Positions 8,533 to 17,570 of a stretch of DNA of 64,000 nucleotides are shown here, in pieces. The position numbers were made by a program, and so were the translations under genes. The stretch lies in assembly GCF_018599185.1 (NCBI RefSeq), contig NZ_JAHFVL010000003.1, positions 516,512-580,511 of the forward strand, written 5' to 3'. How positions within the stretch are numbered: position 1 is the first letter of the stretch; each line of letters opens with the position of its first letter. Under the pieces are notes generated by a model. The model had not been told where the DNA came from, ran no database searches, and was given only the letters and a program-made list of their open reading frames with translations. The stretch comes from Rhodanobacter sp. LX-99 (GTDB lineage: Bacteria > Pseudomonadota > Gammaproteobacteria > Xanthomonadales > Rhodanobacteraceae).

Positions 8533-9861
8533 CGCAGCTCCGTCCACGGGCGCGTGCTCGTCCGGCGCCAGGTCGGGCGACCAGCCGGCGCGCCTGGCCA
8601 CCATCGCCGCCAGCGAGGCCACGCCGACACCGGCCAGGGCCAGACCGCCGATGCCCCAACCCAGCCCGCGCAAGCCGCTCACCGCACTGGTCACCACCAG
8701 GTCGCCGAAGCGCCACACCGCCGTCTCGACGAAATTCTTGCCCTTGTAGCGCGTCTCGCGCGGCACCCGCGTATACAGCGCATCCACCGCCGGCTTGGTC
8801 ATGCCGTAGGCGAAGCCACGCGTGATCACCTGCATCACCGCCAGCAGGGGGACGCCGTAGCCGAACATCGCCAGGTCGCCGCCGCCGAGCAGTGCTACCG
8901 CGCCCAGCAGCGCCACGTTCACCAGCGCGGGCAGCAGCAGGCCCCAGCCGGCGCCGTGGCGAATCAGCAGCCAGCGGGTCAGGCTCAGCTGCAGCAGCGC
9001 GCCGAGCAGGTTGGTGGCCAGGTCGAGGTCGTTGTAGAACGCCGTGCGCGCCACCGCATCGGTGAAATGCGCCTTCGCATAGTCCGCCACCAGCGCATAG
9101 GCCAACGTGCCGATGCCATCGCCGAACAACATCAGCAACGCCATGTAACGCAGAAACGGACGCGACCACAGCTCCTTGATCCCGGTCCACAGCGAGCCGC
9201 CGACCGCCTCCTCGCCCCGGCTGCCCGGCTGGCGGTCATGCCGCGTGGAGAGCCGCAGCAGCAACGCCAGCGCCAGCGCCAACGCCAGCGCCGAGACCAC
9301 CAGCAGCGGCGCCACCCCGATCAGCCGCACCAACAGCTTGGTCACCAGCGGGCCAAAGACCGCGCCGCCCATGCCACCCAGCGCGATCAGCGAGAACACC
9401 TGCCGCGCCTGACCGCTGGAGAAAATGTCGGCCATGAAGCTCCAGAACAGCGACACCACGAACAGGTTGAACACGCTGGCCCAGACGAAGAACACCACGC
9501 CCAGCTCACGCGCACCGATGCGGTCCTGCGCCGCAAATGCGGGCACGAACGCGAGCAGGCACAGGATGAAAAAGCTGTAGCTCCAGCCGAGCAATTGCCT
9601 GCGCCGAAAGCGCGCCACCAGCATGCCGAACAGCGGCGTCAGCAACAGCATCACCACGAACACCGCGCCGTAGAACAGCGGCAGCGACTGCGAGCCGACT
9701 GCGCCGCTCAGCTGGCCCATGACCGGCCGGATGATGTAGTACGAGGTCATGACGAAGAAGAACGCCAGCGCCGACAGCATCGGCGCGGCGGCTTGTTCCA
9801 CTACGGCTTGGCGGGGCAAACTCACGGGCACATCCAGCGTGGGGCGCGGCAAGCCTAGCAT
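8518..9861 (-). CDS. MFS transporter resembling Npt/AAA nucleotide-exchanger family
   Basis: A 447-residue membrane protein with about 12 predicted segments. The first segment has FFFVMTSYYIIRPVMGQLSG, similar to the SYYxLRPxRD stretch of the Npt1/Npt2-like (ATP:ADP antiporter, AAA) relatives common in gammaproteobacteria. Further segments include FYGAVFVVMLLLTPLFGML, VFFVWASVFNLFVVSLFWSF and VMQVITRGFAYGMTKPAVD. A true nucleotide substrate is not implied: free-living relatives have no proven substrate. It is divergent from the next gene. Confidence 0.75.
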   Translation of the reverse strand: MLGLPRPTLDVPVSLPRQAVVEQAAAPMLSALAFFFVMTSYYIIRPVMGQLSGAVGSQSLPLFYGAVFVVMLLLTPLFGMLVARFRRRQLLGWSYSFFILCLLAFVPAFAAQDRIGARELGVVFFVWASVFNLFVVSLFWSFMADIFSSGQARQVFSLIALGGMGGAVFGPLVTKLLVRLIGVAPLLVVSALALALALALLLRLSTRHDRQPGSRGEEAVGGSLWTGIKELWSRPFLRYMALLMLFGDGIGTLAYALVADYAKAHFTDAVARTAFYNDLDLATNLLGALLQLSLTRWLLIRHGAGWGLLLPALVNVALLGAVALLGGGDLAMFGYGVPLLAVMQVITRGFAYGMTKPAVDALYTRVPRETRYKGKNFVETAVWRFGDLVVTSAVSGLRGLGWGIGGLALAGVGVASLAAMVARRAGWSPDLAPDEHAPVDGAAKASV

Positions 9862-9896
9862 GCGGCCATGTCCATCCAGCGAAGCGTGGGAAAGCC

Positions 9897-11486
9897 TTGA
9901 ACCACTACGACTACGTCATCGTGGGTGCCGGCTCGGCCGGCTGCGTGCTGGCCAACCGGCTCAGTGCCGACCCGGCCGCACGCGTGCTGCTGCTGGAAGC
10001 CGGCCCCCCGGACTGGAACCCGCTGATCCACATGCCCGCCGGCATCGCCCGGCTGGCCAACAACCGCGCGCTCAACTGGAACTACCGCACCGAGCCGGAG
10101 CCCGCACTCAATCAGCGCCGCCTGTGGTGGCCGCGCGGGCGCACCCTGGGCGGCTCCAGCGCGATCAACGCGATGTGCTACATCCGCGGCGTGGCGGCCG
10201 ACTACGACCGCTGGGCCGAGGCCAGCGGCGATCCGCGCTGGTCATGGCGCGAAGTGCTGCCGTGGTTCCTGCGCAGCGAGGACAACAGCCGCGGCGCCAG
10301 CGCGCTGCACGGCACGGGCGGCCCGCTCGGCGTTGCCGACCTGCGCCATCACAACGTGCTGTCGGAGGCCCTGATCGATGCCGCCCAGACCGCCGGCTTC
10401 CCTCGCAATGACGACTTCAACAGCGAGCAGCAGGCCGGCTTCGGGCTGTACCAGGTGACCCAGCGCAACGGCACGCGCTGCTCCAGCGCGACGGCGTTCC
10501 TGAAGCCCGCGCGCCAGCGCGACAACCTGCACGTGCGCACGCATGCGCTGGTCGAGCGCGTGCTGATCGAGCACGGCCGCGCCGTCGGCGTGCAATTGCG
10601 CCGCGGCCGGCACGACGCCGAACGGATCGAGGCGGGCGAGGTGATCCTGGCGGCGGGCACGATCAACACGCCGCAACTGCTGATGCTGTCCGGGCTCGGC
10701 TCGGCCGACCATCTGCGCGAGCACGGCATCACGGTGATCGCCGACGTGCCCGACGTCGGCGCCAACCTGCAGGATCACCTGGACATCTGCACGCTCGACG
10801 GCAACCCGGGCAAGGTCAGCTACGACCATCTCAACGAACTGGCCACCGGCCTGCGCTGGCTGCGCCACCGCGACGGCCCCGGCAGCTCCAACGTGGCCGA
10901 GGCCGGCGGCTTCGTGCGCAGCCGCTTCGCCGGCGACGAACGCTGCGACCTGCAGTTCCACTTCGTGCCCGCGCTGCTCGACGACCACGGCCGCCATCGC
11001 CTGCCCGGCTACGGCTACACCTTGCACGCCTGCTACCTGCATCCGCACAGCCGCGGACGCTTGCACCTGCACTCGGCTGACCCGGCGCAGCCGATTGCGA
11101 TCCATGCCGATTACCTGGGCGACCCGGAGGGCCACGATTTGAAAATGATGGTCGAGGCGGCGCGGCTGTCGCGCGAAATCCTCGACCAGGCGGCGTTCGC
11201 GCCGTACCGCGGCGCGCCGGTGTTCCCCGAGCGGCGCATCGCCACCGATGCCGAGTACGCCGACTTCATCCGGCGCAAGGCGGAAACCATCTATCACCCG
11301 GTCGGCACCTGCCGCATGGGCAGCGACGACCGCGCGGTGGTCGACAGCGAACTGCGCGTGCGCGGCGTGGACGGCCTGCGCGTGGTCGACGCCTCGGTGA
11401 TGCCGAGCCTGCCCAGCGGCAACACCAACGCGCCCACCATCATGATCGCCGAGCGCGCCAGCGCCTTGATCCGCGGCGAAGCCTGA
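9897..11486 (+). CDS. GMC-family FAD-dependent alcohol/choline dehydrogenase
   Basis: 529 residues. An N-terminal FAD Rossmann motif (YVIVGAGSAGCVLANRL) is followed by GMC signature 1 (GRTLGGSSAINAMCYIRG), signature 2 (GTINTPQLLMLSGLG) and a C-terminal active-site region with HPVGTCRMG and PSGNTNAPTIMIAERA. The length fits choline dehydrogenase and relatives that oxidise primary alcohols. The start is TTG; no in-frame ATG or GTG lies close upstream and FAD motif spacing fits. Without betB or betI nearby I do not call it BetA. It ends 8 bases from the convergent protease gene. Confidence 0.88.
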   Translation: MNHYDYVIVGAGSAGCVLANRLSADPAARVLLLEAGPPDWNPLIHMPAGIARLANNRALNWNYRTEPEPALNQRRLWWPRGRTLGGSSAINAMCYIRGVAADYDRWAEASGDPRWSWREVLPWFLRSEDNSRGASALHGTGGPLGVADLRHHNVLSEALIDAAQTAGFPRNDDFNSEQQAGFGLYQVTQRNGTRCSSATAFLKPARQRDNLHVRTHALVERVLIEHGRAVGVQLRRGRHDAERIEAGEVILAAGTINTPQLLMLSGLGSADHLREHGITVIADVPDVGANLQDHLDICTLDGNPGKVSYDHLNELATGLRWLRHRDGPGSSNVAEAGGFVRSRFAGDERCDLQFHFVPALLDDHGRHRLPGYGYTLHACYLHPHSRGRLHLHSADPAQPIAIHADYLGDPEGHDLKMMVEAARLSREILDQAAFAPYRGAPVFPERRIATDAEYADFIRRKAETIYHPVGTCRMGSDDRAVVDSELRVRGVDGLRVVDASVMPSLPSGNTNAPTIMIAERASALIRGEA

Positions 11487-11494
11487 GCGCGCGA

Positions 11495-13393
11495 TTACGC
11501 CGGCAGCGGGCAGTGCAGGCTGGCGCAGATCACCCGCAGCAGTTCGGCCTCGGCCACGCTGACCTCGCCATCGGCGTGGATCGCGCTGGCCAGGCCCTGG
11601 ATCAGCACTTCCTTGGCGGGCGGCATCAGTCCGTCCAGCTCGTCCAGCGCGCGTTCGAACGGGAGCTGCCACGCCGACGGCAGCGGCGGCCAGGCCAGCG
11701 CCGCACCGGGGAACACCTGCTGCATCGCCAGCAGCCACGCGCGCCGCGCCGCAGCTTCGTCGGCCGCACCATGCCGCGCGACCACGGCGCAGACCAGCAC
11801 CACGCTGTCGCGGCAGGCCGGCAATTTTTTCAGGCCGTCCACCGGCGCACGCCGTGGCTGCCGCGCTTCGAGCAACTGCAGGCGCAGCAGGCGGGTCAGG
11901 CAGTACTCGTCCAGGTCGACCCGGCCATCCACACGCACCAGCGCATCGAGCGTATCCAGCAAGGTCTGCTGTCGCCCCCGCGGCAGTTGTTTCAACGCGG
12001 GAAACGCCAGCGCCGCCAGCGGCAGCCGAGACTCGGGCGGCAACGCTTCCACCTCGGCGAAGCTGGCCGCGGCGGCCTGCTGCACATCGTCACCGAAGGC
12101 ATCGGCGACCAGTCGCCGCTGGCGCGGCTGCAGTGCCGACTGCGCCGACAGCGCCAGCGCCAACAGCACCGGCAGCGCCGAATCCGGCTGCTGTACGGCT
12201 TCGTTCAAGGCCGCCGGCAAGCCTTGCCGCAGCGCCGCGGCACGCTGGAATGTCGAGGCACCTGCAGCCGCGGCCTGGGCCGCAACCACCGCGCCCGCCA
12301 ACGCGGCCGGTAATGGCGGCGGCACGGCAGCACGGCCCGGCACGTCCAGCGAACTTGCCGCCTGGTTCGCCACAGACGCCTCGGCAACTGCCTGCCGCAA
12401 CGACACCGCCAGCCGGGCCAGTTCCTCCTCGCGGAAACCGGGCTCGAGCGCACGGATGCGCTGCAGCAGCGGCGGATGCGTGGCGAACAGCGCATTGAAC
12501 GCGCCGGCCTCGCCGAACAGCATGTGCGCCACTTCCTGCTTGTTCGTCACCTGCAGGGTGGAGCCTTCGGCGAAGATCGCGATCTTCTTCAGCGCGCCGG
12601 CGATGCCGTCGGTCTGGCGGGTGAACTGCACCGCCGAAGCATCCGCCAGCGATTCGCGCGAACGCGCCACCGCGGCCTGGATCAGCCGCCCGAAGAAATA
12701 GCCGATGTAGCCGACCGCCATCAGCGCCAGCCCGATCAGCCACACCTGGCCGCCACCCCGGCGGTTGCCGCTGCCGCCGAACCAGATCACCCGGCGTCCC
12801 ACGATCGCCAGCACCAGGATGCCGAACAGCAGGCCCATCAGGCGGATGTTGAGCCGCATGTCGCCGTTCAGCACGTGGCTGAACTCGTGCGCGATCACGC
12901 CCTGCAACTCGTCGCGACTGAGCCTGTCGAGGCAGCCCCGGGTCACGCACACTGCAGCGTCGGAGGCCGAATAGCCGGCGGCGAATGCATTGATGCCCGC
13001 TTCGTCGGCCATCAGGTAGATGTCCGGCACCGGCACGCCCGCCGCAATGGCGACTTCCTCGATCACGTTGCGCAGCCGGCGCAGCTGCGGGTCGCGGGTA
13101 TCCGGCGGCACCGGCACCGCCCCCACGCTTTCGGCCACCGCCTTGCCGCCGCCGGACAGGCTCATGATGCGGAACAGCGAACTGAGTCCGATCCCGGCGA
13201 TGACCGCGGCGCTGCTGGCGAACAGCAACGGCAGGTTCGACGCGGCCGGCTCGCCCTCGACCGGATGATGGCCCATGGCGAGCCAGACCACCGCGTCGAT
13301 CGCCGCCACGATCGCCACCACCGCCAGCACGAACAACACCACCAGCCGCCGGCTGCTGCCGCGCACGCGCGCCTGTTGCGCAAAGAAATCCAT
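11495..13393 (-). CDS. M48 HtpX-like metalloprotease with TerB-like C-terminus
   Basis: 632 residues. Two N-terminal membrane segments (about 16-37 and 47-65) are followed by an M48 protease core with zinc motif HEFSH (about 169-173), two more segments (FGILVLAIVGRRVIWF, VWLIGLALMAVGYIGYFFG) and the third-ligand region SRESLADASAVQF. After the protease lie about 300 further residues ending in IHADGEVSVAEAELLRVICA, typical of TerB-like helical domains. GGGAGCCTCC precedes the ATG. The gene follows lemA on the same strand, a pairing seen widely. A role in membrane protein quality control is inferred. Confidence 0.88.
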   Translation of the reverse strand: MDFFAQQARVRGSSRRLVVLFVLAVVAIVAAIDAVVWLAMGHHPVEGEPAASNLPLLFASSAAVIAGIGLSSLFRIMSLSGGGKAVAESVGAVPVPPDTRDPQLRRLRNVIEEVAIAAGVPVPDIYLMADEAGINAFAAGYSASDAAVCVTRGCLDRLSRDELQGVIAHEFSHVLNGDMRLNIRLMGLLFGILVLAIVGRRVIWFGGSGNRRGGGQVWLIGLALMAVGYIGYFFGRLIQAAVARSRESLADASAVQFTRQTDGIAGALKKIAIFAEGSTLQVTNKQEVAHMLFGEAGAFNALFATHPPLLQRIRALEPGFREEELARLAVSLRQAVAEASVANQAASSLDVPGRAAVPPPLPAALAGAVVAAQAAAAGASTFQRAAALRQGLPAALNEAVQQPDSALPVLLALALSAQSALQPRQRRLVADAFGDDVQQAAAASFAEVEALPPESRLPLAALAFPALKQLPRGRQQTLLDTLDALVRVDGRVDLDEYCLTRLLRLQLLEARQPRRAPVDGLKKLPACRDSVVLVCAVVARHGAADEAAARRAWLLAMQQVFPGAALAWPPLPSAWQLPFERALDELDGLMPPAKEVLIQGLASAIHADGEVSVAEAELLRVICASLHCPLPA

Positions 13394-13440
13394 GGAGGCT
13401 CCCGGGTGGCGCCACGGCATGCGCCGCGGCGCCACGGCGA

Positions 13441-14028
13441 TCAGCTGAAGGAAACCTTCGGCACGTCGCGCACGGCCGGGTTCTCGATCTGCAGCGGCTC
13501 GGCCGCGGCGAAGCCGAAGCTGTTCGCCACGAACGAGGCGGGAAAGACCTCGCGCTTGTTGTTGTAGGTCAGCACCGAGTCGTTGTACGCCTGGCGCGCG
13601 AACGCCACCCGGTTTTCCGTGGAGGTCAGCTCTTCGGAGAGCTGCATCATGGTCTGGTTCGCCTTCAGGTCGGGATAGGCCTCCTGCAGCGCGAACAAAT
13701 GGCCCAGAGTCTGGGTCAAAGCATTTTCACTGCTGGCCAGCTGCTGCATCGCGGCCGGATCGCCCGGGTGGGCCTTCGCACCGGCCAGCCCGCTGACCGC
13801 CGCGTTGCGCGCCTGCACCACCGCCTCGAGCGTGCCGCGTTCGTGCGCGAGGTAGCCCTTGGCCGTCTCGACCAGGTTCGGAATCAGGTCGTGGCGCCGG
13901 GTGAGCTGGACGTCGATCTGCGCAAACGCGTTCTTGTAGCCGTTGCGCGAGGTGACCAGTCCGTTGTAGATCGCCACGAAGTACAAGACAATCAGGACAA
14001 CAACAATCAGAAAAATGATCAGACCCAT
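13441..14028 (-). CDS. LemA family membrane protein
   Basis: 195 residues: one N-terminal membrane segment (MGLIIFLIVVVLIVLYFVAIYNGLV) followed by a long helical domain with NGYKNAFAQIDVQLTRRHDLIPNLVETAKGY, the LemA hallmark. It lies upstream of the M48 protease gene on the same strand, 47 bases between stop and start, and probably forms an operon with it. The function is not established biochemically. Confidence 0.93.
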   Translation of the reverse strand: MGLIIFLIVVVLIVLYFVAIYNGLVTSRNGYKNAFAQIDVQLTRRHDLIPNLVETAKGYLAHERGTLEAVVQARNAAVSGLAGAKAHPGDPAAMQQLASSENALTQTLGHLFALQEAYPDLKANQTMMQLSEELTSTENRVAFARQAYNDSVLTYNNKREVFPASFVANSFGFAAAEPLQIENPAVRDVPKVSFS

Positions 14029-14083
14029 CGTCGAGTTCTCCACCCTGAGGCGCATCCCCACGCCGGAACCACGCCAGAATACC

Positions 14084-15391
14084 ATGCAGTTTCATAAGAT
14101 CTTCTTGCTGATCGCGGGCGCACTGGGGTTGGCCTGCACGCCGGTCTGCGCCAACGCGCGCACCGCTTCCCCGGCTCCCGACCCGTCGTCGGTCAGCGTC
14201 GGCAACGCACCGCAGAAACTGCCGTCGCCGCGCGTCAAGCAGACCCTCGCGGACTACCAGCGATGGCTGAACCGCCTTGCCCAGCGCGATGCCGTCGCCG
14301 GCCTGGCCACCGCCGTGGTGATCGACGGCAAGGTGGTCTACGAAGGCACTGTCGGCTATGCCGACACCGCCACCAAACAGCCGATCACGCCGGACACCGT
14401 GTTCCGCCTCGCCTCGCTGTCGAAGGCGTTCGCCGCCGCCATCGCCGGCCTGCTGGTCGACGACGGCAAGCTGGGCTGGAACACGAAGCTGGTCGACGTG
14501 CTGCCGTACTTCAAGCTGAAGGACATGCAGGCCGCCGCACAGGCCACCGTCGGCGACATCCTGGGACAGCGGCTCGGCCTGCCGCGCAACACTTACGACA
14601 ACATGCTCGAGGGCGACACCTCGTACGAAGAGCTGGTGCGCAAGCTGGACGAGGTCGACATGGTCTGCGGCGTGGGCCAGTGCTACGGCTACCAGAACGT
14701 CGCCTTCAGCATGATCGGCGACGTAGTGCTCGCGCGCACCGGCGACTTCTTCTATCATCAGGTCGACAAGCGCATCTTCTATCCGCTGGGCATGAGCACG
14801 GCCAGCTACGGCCGCGCCGCGCTGGAATCCAGCAAGAGCTGGGCGCGCCCGCACCGCGCCACCAGCCGGGGTTGGGTGCCGTTCGAGCCGAACGAAACCT
14901 ACTACCGGGTCGCGCCGGCGGCCGGCGTCAACGCCAGCCTGCGCGACATGGAGAAATGGCTGATCGCCCAGATGGGCGGCCGCCAGGACGTGCTGCCCAC
15001 CTCGCTGCTGGACGTGCTGCACACGCCCGGCGTCGCCACGCCCAGCGAACTGCACGCCACCGCCTGGCGCAGCGGACGCCTGACCGCCGCACACTACGCG
15101 CTGGGTTGGCGGGTCTATGAATACGGCGGCGAAACCCTGATCTATCATGCCGGCGCCGTGGCCGGCTATCGCACCATGATCGGTTTCTTCCCGAAGTACC
15201 GCGCCGGGGTGGTCACACTGTGGAATTCCACCGGCCCCACCCCCAGTGGACTGATGCCGATGGTGTTCGACGACCTGCTGGGCCTGCCGCACGTGGACTG
15301 GGCCCACATCGAAGGCCCCGCCAAGCCGGCAGCGAAGCCCCGGGCGAAATCCCGGCCGCGGGCGCATCGCCGCACGCCACGCCACCGCTGA
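14084..15391 (+). CDS. Serine beta-lactamase-like hydrolase (class C / CubicO type)
   Basis: A 435-residue exported protein with a signal peptide (MQFHKIFLLIAGALGLACTPVCA). It has the penicillin-binding fold triad: SLSK at 111-114 with nucleophile Ser111, YQN at 203-205, and HAGAVAG near residue 365 in the KTG position. The last 25 or so residues are very basic (PRAKSRPRAHRRTPRHR). It may be a D,D-peptidase, esterase or peptidase; the HxG in place of KTG argues against calling it an AmpC lactamase. Confidence 0.85.
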   Translation: MQFHKIFLLIAGALGLACTPVCANARTASPAPDPSSVSVGNAPQKLPSPRVKQTLADYQRWLNRLAQRDAVAGLATAVVIDGKVVYEGTVGYADTATKQPITPDTVFRLASLSKAFAAAIAGLLVDDGKLGWNTKLVDVLPYFKLKDMQAAAQATVGDILGQRLGLPRNTYDNMLEGDTSYEELVRKLDEVDMVCGVGQCYGYQNVAFSMIGDVVLARTGDFFYHQVDKRIFYPLGMSTASYGRAALESSKSWARPHRATSRGWVPFEPNETYYRVAPAAGVNASLRDMEKWLIAQMGGRQDVLPTSLLDVLHTPGVATPSELHATAWRSGRLTAAHYALGWRVYEYGGETLIYHAGAVAGYRTMIGFFPKYRAGVVTLWNSTGPTPSGLMPMVFDDLLGLPHVDWAHIEGPAKPAAKPRAKSRPRAHRRTPRHR

Positions 15392-15413
15392 GCCCGCAGC
15401 CGCCCAAAAGAAA

Positions 15414-15438
15414 GCGGCGCATGCGAAACATGCGCCGC
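15414..15438 (-). terminator. Rho-independent terminator of the TonB-like gene
   Basis: A perfect 10-bp stem (GCGGCGCATG with its complement) and 5-base loop. On the minus strand it is followed by TTTCTTTT, so it terminates the minus-strand gene that stops at 15464. Confidence 0.8.
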
Positions 15439-15463
15439 CCCGGTTGCCGCAGTCACGCCGCGA

Positions 15464-16498
15464 TCAGAGTTTGAACTCGATCCGCTGCTGCTTGACGCTG
15501 GACACGGCCGTGCCGTCCTTCATCGCCGGATTGAAGCGATAGCGCTCCACCGCGTCGATGGCGGCACGATCGAAAACGTGACGCGGCTGCGACTCGACCA
15601 CCTTCACGTCGCTGGTCTTGCCATCGGGATCGACCGTGAACGACACCACCACCCAGCCTTCCTGGCGTGCCCGCATCGCCGCCGTGGGGTAACGCGCCGG
15701 GGAACCCTTCACCAGCACCGCCGCCATGGTCGCGCCAGCCGCGCTGCCGCTGTCCGCACCCGCGGCATTGTCGCCGCCCGCCGCCGTATTCGCCGCGGCT
15801 TGCTGGCGCGGCTGTTGCGCCGCGCTCGCCTGCTCGGCCTTCTGCTGCTCGGCCAGCTGGGCCTTCTGCTGCTCGGCCAGCTTGTCCGCCGCCAGCTTGT
15901 CCGCCGCGGCCTTCTGGGCCGCGAGCTGGGCGGCCTTCTCCTGATCGAGCGCCAGCTGCTGTTGCTTGTCCAGCGTCTTGCGCTGGGCATCGAGCTTGGA
16001 ACGGAGAATGGTCAAGGTGAAGTTGGCCGGGTCGGCCTTCGCCAGCAGATCGATCTGGCGCTGCGCTTCGCCGAAGTCGCGCGAGTTGATCGCCTGCTCG
16101 GCCGAGGTGGCGGCGAACGGGAACGTCTCGCGCAACGCATCGGAAGCCACCTTGTTGCCGGGTTCCTTTTCCAGCACGCGCAGATAGAACTCGAACGCAT
16201 TGTTGCCGGCCGGCGCCAGGTAGCGCTGCTCGTTCATGGCGGTACGCGCCTCGGCAAGCAGCTGGTTGAGATCCATCGCCGCCACGTTGGCCGGCGGCGG
16301 CGCCGTCCGCGTCGCGGTGGAAACCGGCGTGGACGGATGGCCGCCCGAGTCGGCCATGACCAACTCCTGGTGCGGCTTGATGATCAGGAACCATGCGCCC
16401 ACGGCGAGCAGGGCAAAGATGGCGATGATGGCAATGACCAGGGGCCGAACGGCCCCGCGCGCATGCCGGCGCGTATCAAGTATGTATCGGGTATCCAT
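15464..16498 (-). CDS. TonB-like energy-transducer protein
   Basis: 344 residues: a short cytoplasmic start, one membrane anchor (VIAIIAIFALLAVGAWFLI, about 21-39), a helical stretch, and a Gln/Lys/Ala-rich coiled region (about 180-235). The C-terminal TonB domain (about 255-344) contains RYPTAAMRARQEGWVVVSFTVDPDGKTSDVKVV and FDRAAIDAVERYRFNPA. No exbB or exbD is adjacent, so its partner motor is elsewhere. Such stand-alone TonB paralogues are common in xanthomonads. Confidence 0.88.
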   Translation of the reverse strand: MDTRYILDTRRHARGAVRPLVIAIIAIFALLAVGAWFLIIKPHQELVMADSGGHPSTPVSTATRTAPPPANVAAMDLNQLLAEARTAMNEQRYLAPAGNNAFEFYLRVLEKEPGNKVASDALRETFPFAATSAEQAINSRDFGEAQRQIDLLAKADPANFTLTILRSKLDAQRKTLDKQQQLALDQEKAAQLAAQKAAADKLAADKLAEQQKAQLAEQQKAEQASAAQQPRQQAAANTAAGGDNAAGADSGSAAGATMAAVLVKGSPARYPTAAMRARQEGWVVVSFTVDPDGKTSDVKVVESQPRHVFDRAAIDAVERYRFNPAMKDGTAVSSVKQQRIEFKL

Positions 16499-16882
16499 GG
16501 TCTCTCACTGAGTGTCGACAGATACCCGCGCTTTTTCCCCCTGTCCATCCAGGAGCAGTGAATCCCCCGGATTCACCGCGGCGCGGATGTGCAGAAGGTA
16601 ACTCCAATGGCGCAGCACGGCAAATCGCGTGCGGAATCACGGCACCGGGCCGGAATCCGGCCCAGGGAGGCGGCACCGGGCAGCGGTGGAGATCGCCGAA
16701 AACACTGCGGGCAGCGCCGGCTTCGAAGGTCGCGGGGTGGATTCTCCGACCCCTGAAACGAAGCGTCCCGGCCAGGCCGGGACGAAGGCTTCTCGAAGTA
16801 CTCTCCCCGCGCTGGGCACCGCGGGGAGAGAAGTCGATTGCTTGTCTTATTGTGGGTGTCGCTTGTCGTGTTGCTTGCAGCC
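16499..16882. other. Non-coding interval with two strong hairpins
   Basis: No supported gene. Two perfect dyads lie downstream of the minus-strand metJ-like gene: a 10-bp stem with 10-base loop at 16801-16830 (CTCTCCCCGC arms) and a 9-bp stem with 3-base loop at 16764-16784 (CGTCCCGGC arms). Neither is followed by a T-run on the minus strand, so they may act as transcript-end or mRNA-stabilising structures rather than canonical terminators. Confidence 0.5.
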
Positions 16883-17416
16883 TTACTTCTTCGCTTTGGC
16901 TTTCGCGGTCTTGGTGGCCTTCACCACCTTGGCCGGTGCAGCTTTCTTGGCGGCGGCCTTCTTCGGCGCAGCCTTCTTCGCGACCTTCTTCACAGCAGCT
17001 TTCTTGGCGGCTGCCGGCTTCTTGGCAGCCTTCTTGGCGGCCGGCTTCCTGGCAGCAGCCTTCTTGGCGGCCGGCTTCTTGGCAACCGGCTTCTTGGCGG
17101 CGGCCTTCTTCACGGCGGGTTTCTTGGCGGCGGCCTTCTTGGCGGCCGGTTTCTTTGCAGCGGATTTCTTGGCAGTGGCCATGGTTCGTCTCAGCTCCTC
17201 ATCAGTTGGCAGTGGTTGCCCAGTAAAAGCGTGCAGGAACGCTTCGACCAACACGTCACTGTTGGTAGCGTGCCGAAGATTGTTCACTTGACGGTGGGTG
17301 CGCAAATCAGAAAGCCGCCGCAGGACATGCAGCGGAATCGAGACAGTGATCTTGCGTACTGCATTGGCCTTTTCACCGTGCTCGACATAGGGCTTGATGA
17401 ATTTCGTTGTTGCCAT
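16883..17416 (-). CDS. metJ: MetJ-type methionine repressor fused to a histone H1-like Lys/Ala tail
   Basis: 177 residues. Residues 1-78 match E. coli MetJ closely: [13 protein letters not shown], the DNA-contacting ribbon [20 protein letters not shown] and the SAM-pocket helix [13 protein letters not shown]. MetJ is a dimeric ribbon-helix-helix repressor of methionine genes with SAM as corepressor. E. coli MetJ continues with about 30 more residues; here residues 82-177 are instead almost only Lys, Ala, Pro and Val ([10 protein letters not shown] repeats), like AlgP, PhaF or chlamydial H1-like tails. GGGGA about 9 bases upstream supports the start. An internal ATG at 17182 (residue 79) has GAGGAG upstream and could yield the tail alone. 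Confidence 0.88.
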   Translation of the reverse strand: MATTKFIKPYVEHGEKANAVRKITVSIPLHVLRRLSDLRTHRQVNNLRHATNSDVLVEAFLHAFTGQPLPTDEELRRTMATAKKSAAKKPAAKKAAAKKPAVKKAAAKKPVAKKPAAKKAAARKPAAKKAAKKPAAAKKAAVKKVAKKAAPKKAAAKKAAPAKVVKATKTAKAKAKK

Positions 17417-17472
17417 AAAACGCATTCCCCGTGATCTGTTGCGAAAGCTATCCCCGAAGATTTCGGCTGTCA

Positions 17473-17496
17473 ATTGATTTTAGTCATGAAATCAAT
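17473..17496. promoter_or_regulatory. 24-bp dyad upstream of metJ
   Basis: Inverted repeat ATTGATTT / AAATCAAT with an 8-base spacer (TAGTCATG), 57 bases upstream of the metJ start in an AT-rich promoter-like stretch. It could be an operator for an unidentified regulator. It does not match the met box. Confidence 0.45.
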
Positions 17497-17570
17497 CCGA
17501 TCCACCCCGCCCCAAACCCGCCGGAGGCCTGCCGCGATAAGGCCTGAGGGGTGATCATTGGCATAATCAA

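Noticed and set aside
16890..17170. Tandem short repeats that could suggest a CRISPR-like or satellite array
   Set aside because: The repeats are codon-level AAKKP units of a coding frame, with no spacers of uniform length.
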